DNA of 64,000 nucleotides from Rugamonas aquatica. Lineage in GTDB: Bacteria > Pseudomonadota > Gammaproteobacteria > Burkholderiales > Burkholderiaceae_D. Every line of letters begins with the position of its first letter. Position 1 is the stretch's first letter. The stretch covers positions 18,052 through 82,051 of the forward strand of contig NZ_WHUG01000021.1 in the NCBI RefSeq assembly GCF_009380215.1, given 5' to 3'. The notes beneath the pieces are model-generated. The model made no database searches. It worked only from the letters and a program-made list of their open reading frames with translations, and had not been told where the DNA came from. This document shows, in pieces, positions 62,531 to 64,000 of this stretch. The position numbers were made by a program, and so were the translations under genes.

Positions 62531-62567
62531 AAAACCCCGCCGGCGTTGCGCCGGCGGGGTTTTTTTA
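62531..62567 (+). terminator. Rho-independent terminator after the PEP-CTERM gene
   Basis: AAAACCCCGCCGGC-GTTG-CGCCGGCGGGG followed by seven T. Confidence 0.92.
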
Positions 62568-62649
62568 TGGGCGCGCGGCGGAAGGCGGAAAAGTTGTTAG
62601 AGTTTCATGATAGTATTTCGGCATTCTTTCGCGCACAGGTGCCTGCTCC

Positions 62650-63519
62650 ATGAAGCTGCTGTACAAATTCAACCTGTTGCTGCTGCTGATCTTTGGACTG
62701 GGCTGGTTCGCCACCGCCGCCATGACGCGCGATGTGCTGCGCGATAACGCCCGGCGCGAAGTGGTCACCCACGCCAGCCTGATGATGGACGCCGCCATGG
62801 CGGCCCGCGAGTACACCACCAACGAAGTCAAGCCGCTGCTGGCCGAGGGCATGCTGACGGCCTTCCTGCCGCAGTCGGTGCCGTCGTACGCGGCCACGCA
62901 AAGCTTCAACAAGCTGCACCAGACGCATCCGGATTTCAGCTACAAGGAAGCGGCGCTCAACCCGACCAATCCGCGCGACCGGGTGGCCGACTGGGAGGCC
63001 GACGTGGTGCGGCAATTCCGCGACCACACCGAACTGAAGGAAGTGATCGGCGACCGCCAGACGCCGTCCGGCCCGTCGCTGTACCTGGCGCGGCCGATCC
63101 GCATCAGCGACGGCCGCTGCCTGGCCTGCCACAGCACGCCGGCCGCGGCGCCGGCCACGATGAAGGCGCTGTACGGCGTCAACAACGGCTTCGGCTGGAA
63201 GCTGGGCGAGACCATCGGCAGCCAGATCGTCTCGGTGCCGCTGGCGGTGCCGCAGCGCGAGGCCGAACGCGCCTACACGCTCATCATGGGCGGCATGGCG
63301 CTGACCTTCGGCGCGCTGCTGCTGGCGCTCAACGCCATGTTCTACCTGCTGGTGCTGCGGCCGGTGCGGCGCATCAGCCACATCGCCGACGCCGTCAGCG
63401 CCGGGCAGATGGATGCGGCGCCGTTCCCGGCCGGCGGCAGGGACGAGATCGCCGTGCTGGGCCAGGCCTTCAACCGCCTGCGCCGCAGCCTGGAAAAAGC
63501 CATGGCCTTGCTGGCTTGA
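62650..63519 (+). CDS. Membrane sensor with heme-binding Tll0287-like (DUF3365) domain and HAMP
   Basis: 289 residues. An N-terminal membrane helix (about 8-24), a periplasmic domain (about 30-205) with a CLACH heme c motif (C157, C160, H161), a second helix (about 215-235) and a HAMP domain (about 236-288, 'LRPVRRISHIADAVSAGQ') that ends the protein. No kinase, GGDEF or chemoreceptor output domain follows, so it must pass its signal to another protein. The next gene, a TIR protein, begins eight bases after its stop. Confidence 0.9.
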   Translation: MKLLYKFNLLLLLIFGLGWFATAAMTRDVLRDNARREVVTHASLMMDAAMAAREYTTNEVKPLLAEGMLTAFLPQSVPSYAATQSFNKLHQTHPDFSYKEAALNPTNPRDRVADWEADVVRQFRDHTELKEVIGDRQTPSGPSLYLARPIRISDGRCLACHSTPAAAPATMKALYGVNNGFGWKLGETIGSQIVSVPLAVPQREAERAYTLIMGGMALTFGALLLALNAMFYLLVLRPVRRISHIADAVSAGQMDAAPFPAGGRDEIAVLGQAFNRLRRSLEKAMALLA

Positions 63520-63527
63520 GGTGCGCG

Positions 63528-64000
63528 ATGGGCGTCGACGTTTTCCTCAGCCATTCGCATGTCGACAAGGTGTTTGCCGACGCCATCTGCCATCGGCTGG
63601 AGGCGGCCGACATCCGCTGCTGGGTGGCGCCGCGCGACATCCGTCCCGGCGACGACTGGGCCGAGTCCATCATCAACGCGATGGAGCAGGCCAAGATGCT
63701 GGTGCTGATCTTTTCGGCCAGCGCCAACAACTCGCCGCAGGTGCGGCGCGAAGTCGAGCGCGCGGTCAACAAGGGCTTGATGGTGCTGCCGTTCCGCATC
63801 GAGAACGTGCCGCTGTCGAAGAGCCTGGAGTACTTCATCAGCACCCAGCACTGGCTCGACGCCATCACCGGCGACCTGGAACAACACCTGGACGAACTGT
63901 GCCACTGCGTGGCGATGCTGCTGGAGCGCTTGCCGCCGGCCGTGCCGTCGTCGCCGGCGGCGTTGGACGCGGCGACGGCCGCTGCGGCCGCCGCTGCTGC
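63528..64000 (+). CDS. TIR-domain protein (partial, runs off right edge)
   Basis: About 157 residues are visible, starting at the ATG eight bases after the heme-sensor stop. Residues 1-135 form a TIR domain: 'DVFLSHS', 'RCWVAPRDI.PGDDW', 'LIFSASANNSPQVRREVERA' with a conserved Glu (E75) at the place of the NADase catalytic Glu of SARM1 and bacterial TIRs. An Ala/Pro-rich linker follows at the window edge, so a further domain is likely. Bacterial TIR proteins of this kind cleave NAD+ or act as signalling adaptors, for example in phage defence or stress. The rest of the protein is not available. Confidence 0.85.
   Translation, partial: MGVDVFLSHSHVDKVFADAICHRLEAADIRCWVAPRDIRPGDDWAESIINAMEQAKMLVLIFSASANNSPQVRREVERAVNKGLMVLPFRIENVPLSKSLEYFISTQHWLDAITGDLEQHLDELCHCVAMLLERLPPAVPSSPAALDAATAAAAAAA

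Overview
The window is a high-GC, densely coded chromosome segment, most likely from a betaproteobacterium of the Oxalobacteraceae (Massilia/Duganella type). This rests on tandem DUF4214 surface proteins, Caulobacter-type TonB-dependent receptors next to 'tryptophan halogenase'/SapC genes, PEP-CTERM proteins and many exported peptidases. No taxonomic search was possible. I see no phage, transposase, integrase, rRNA or CRISPR array; there is one tRNA (Phe).

Layout. 1-6.1 kb: three tandem minus-strand genes for large repetitive proteins with C-terminal DUF4214 domains; the first is cut by the window edge. 6.2-16.3 kb: an apparent carbohydrate-uptake locus. It has a TonB receptor and a four-gene operon (halogenase, SapC, cupin, halogenase), divergent from a polysaccharide deacetylase and a LacI regulator, with three LacI-type operators in the divergent region. 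16.5-23.9 kb: a second TonB receptor, a DUF2058 protein, a YidB-like gene broken by an amber codon, a TetR/yqhD pair with matching operators, a serine hydrolase and a PEP-CTERM protein. 24-31 kb: a LytS-type pseudokinase, an intact LytS-type kinase, a LytTR response regulator, an alpha/beta hydrolase and two divergent GGDEF proteins.

31-36.5 kb looks accessory and lies on the 3' side of tRNA-Phe. It holds an Mrr-like nuclease fused to a long unknown region, a small hydrolase/regulator/membrane-protein operon, and a 336-residue protein that I read as a divergent member of the CyaA/edema factor/ExoY nucleotidyl cyclase toxin family. 36.6-51 kb: exported or periplasmic catabolism (M20, GH13, two S9 peptidases, an M1 aminopeptidase), an MFS transporter, a hemerythrin-like protein, and a TetR/SDR pair with near-identical operators. 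Between the M1 gene and the next convergent gene lies an unusual AT-rich array of CTCTAA motifs, with about 60-bp inverted arms and roughly 10-bp spacing. 51.4-64 kb: an uncharacterised gene pair, a GntP permease, a site-2 protease, a DUF2167 protein, M28 and M16 peptidases, a PEP-CTERM protein, and a heme-type membrane sensor followed directly by a TIR-domain gene that runs off the end.

The most unusual items are the ExoY/CyaA-like cyclase (35398-36408), the CTCTAA inverted-repeat array (51141-51345), the nuclease fusion (31189-33297), the heme-sensor/TIR pair (62650-64000), the pseudokinase tandem (24094-26329) and the amber-interrupted YidB gene.
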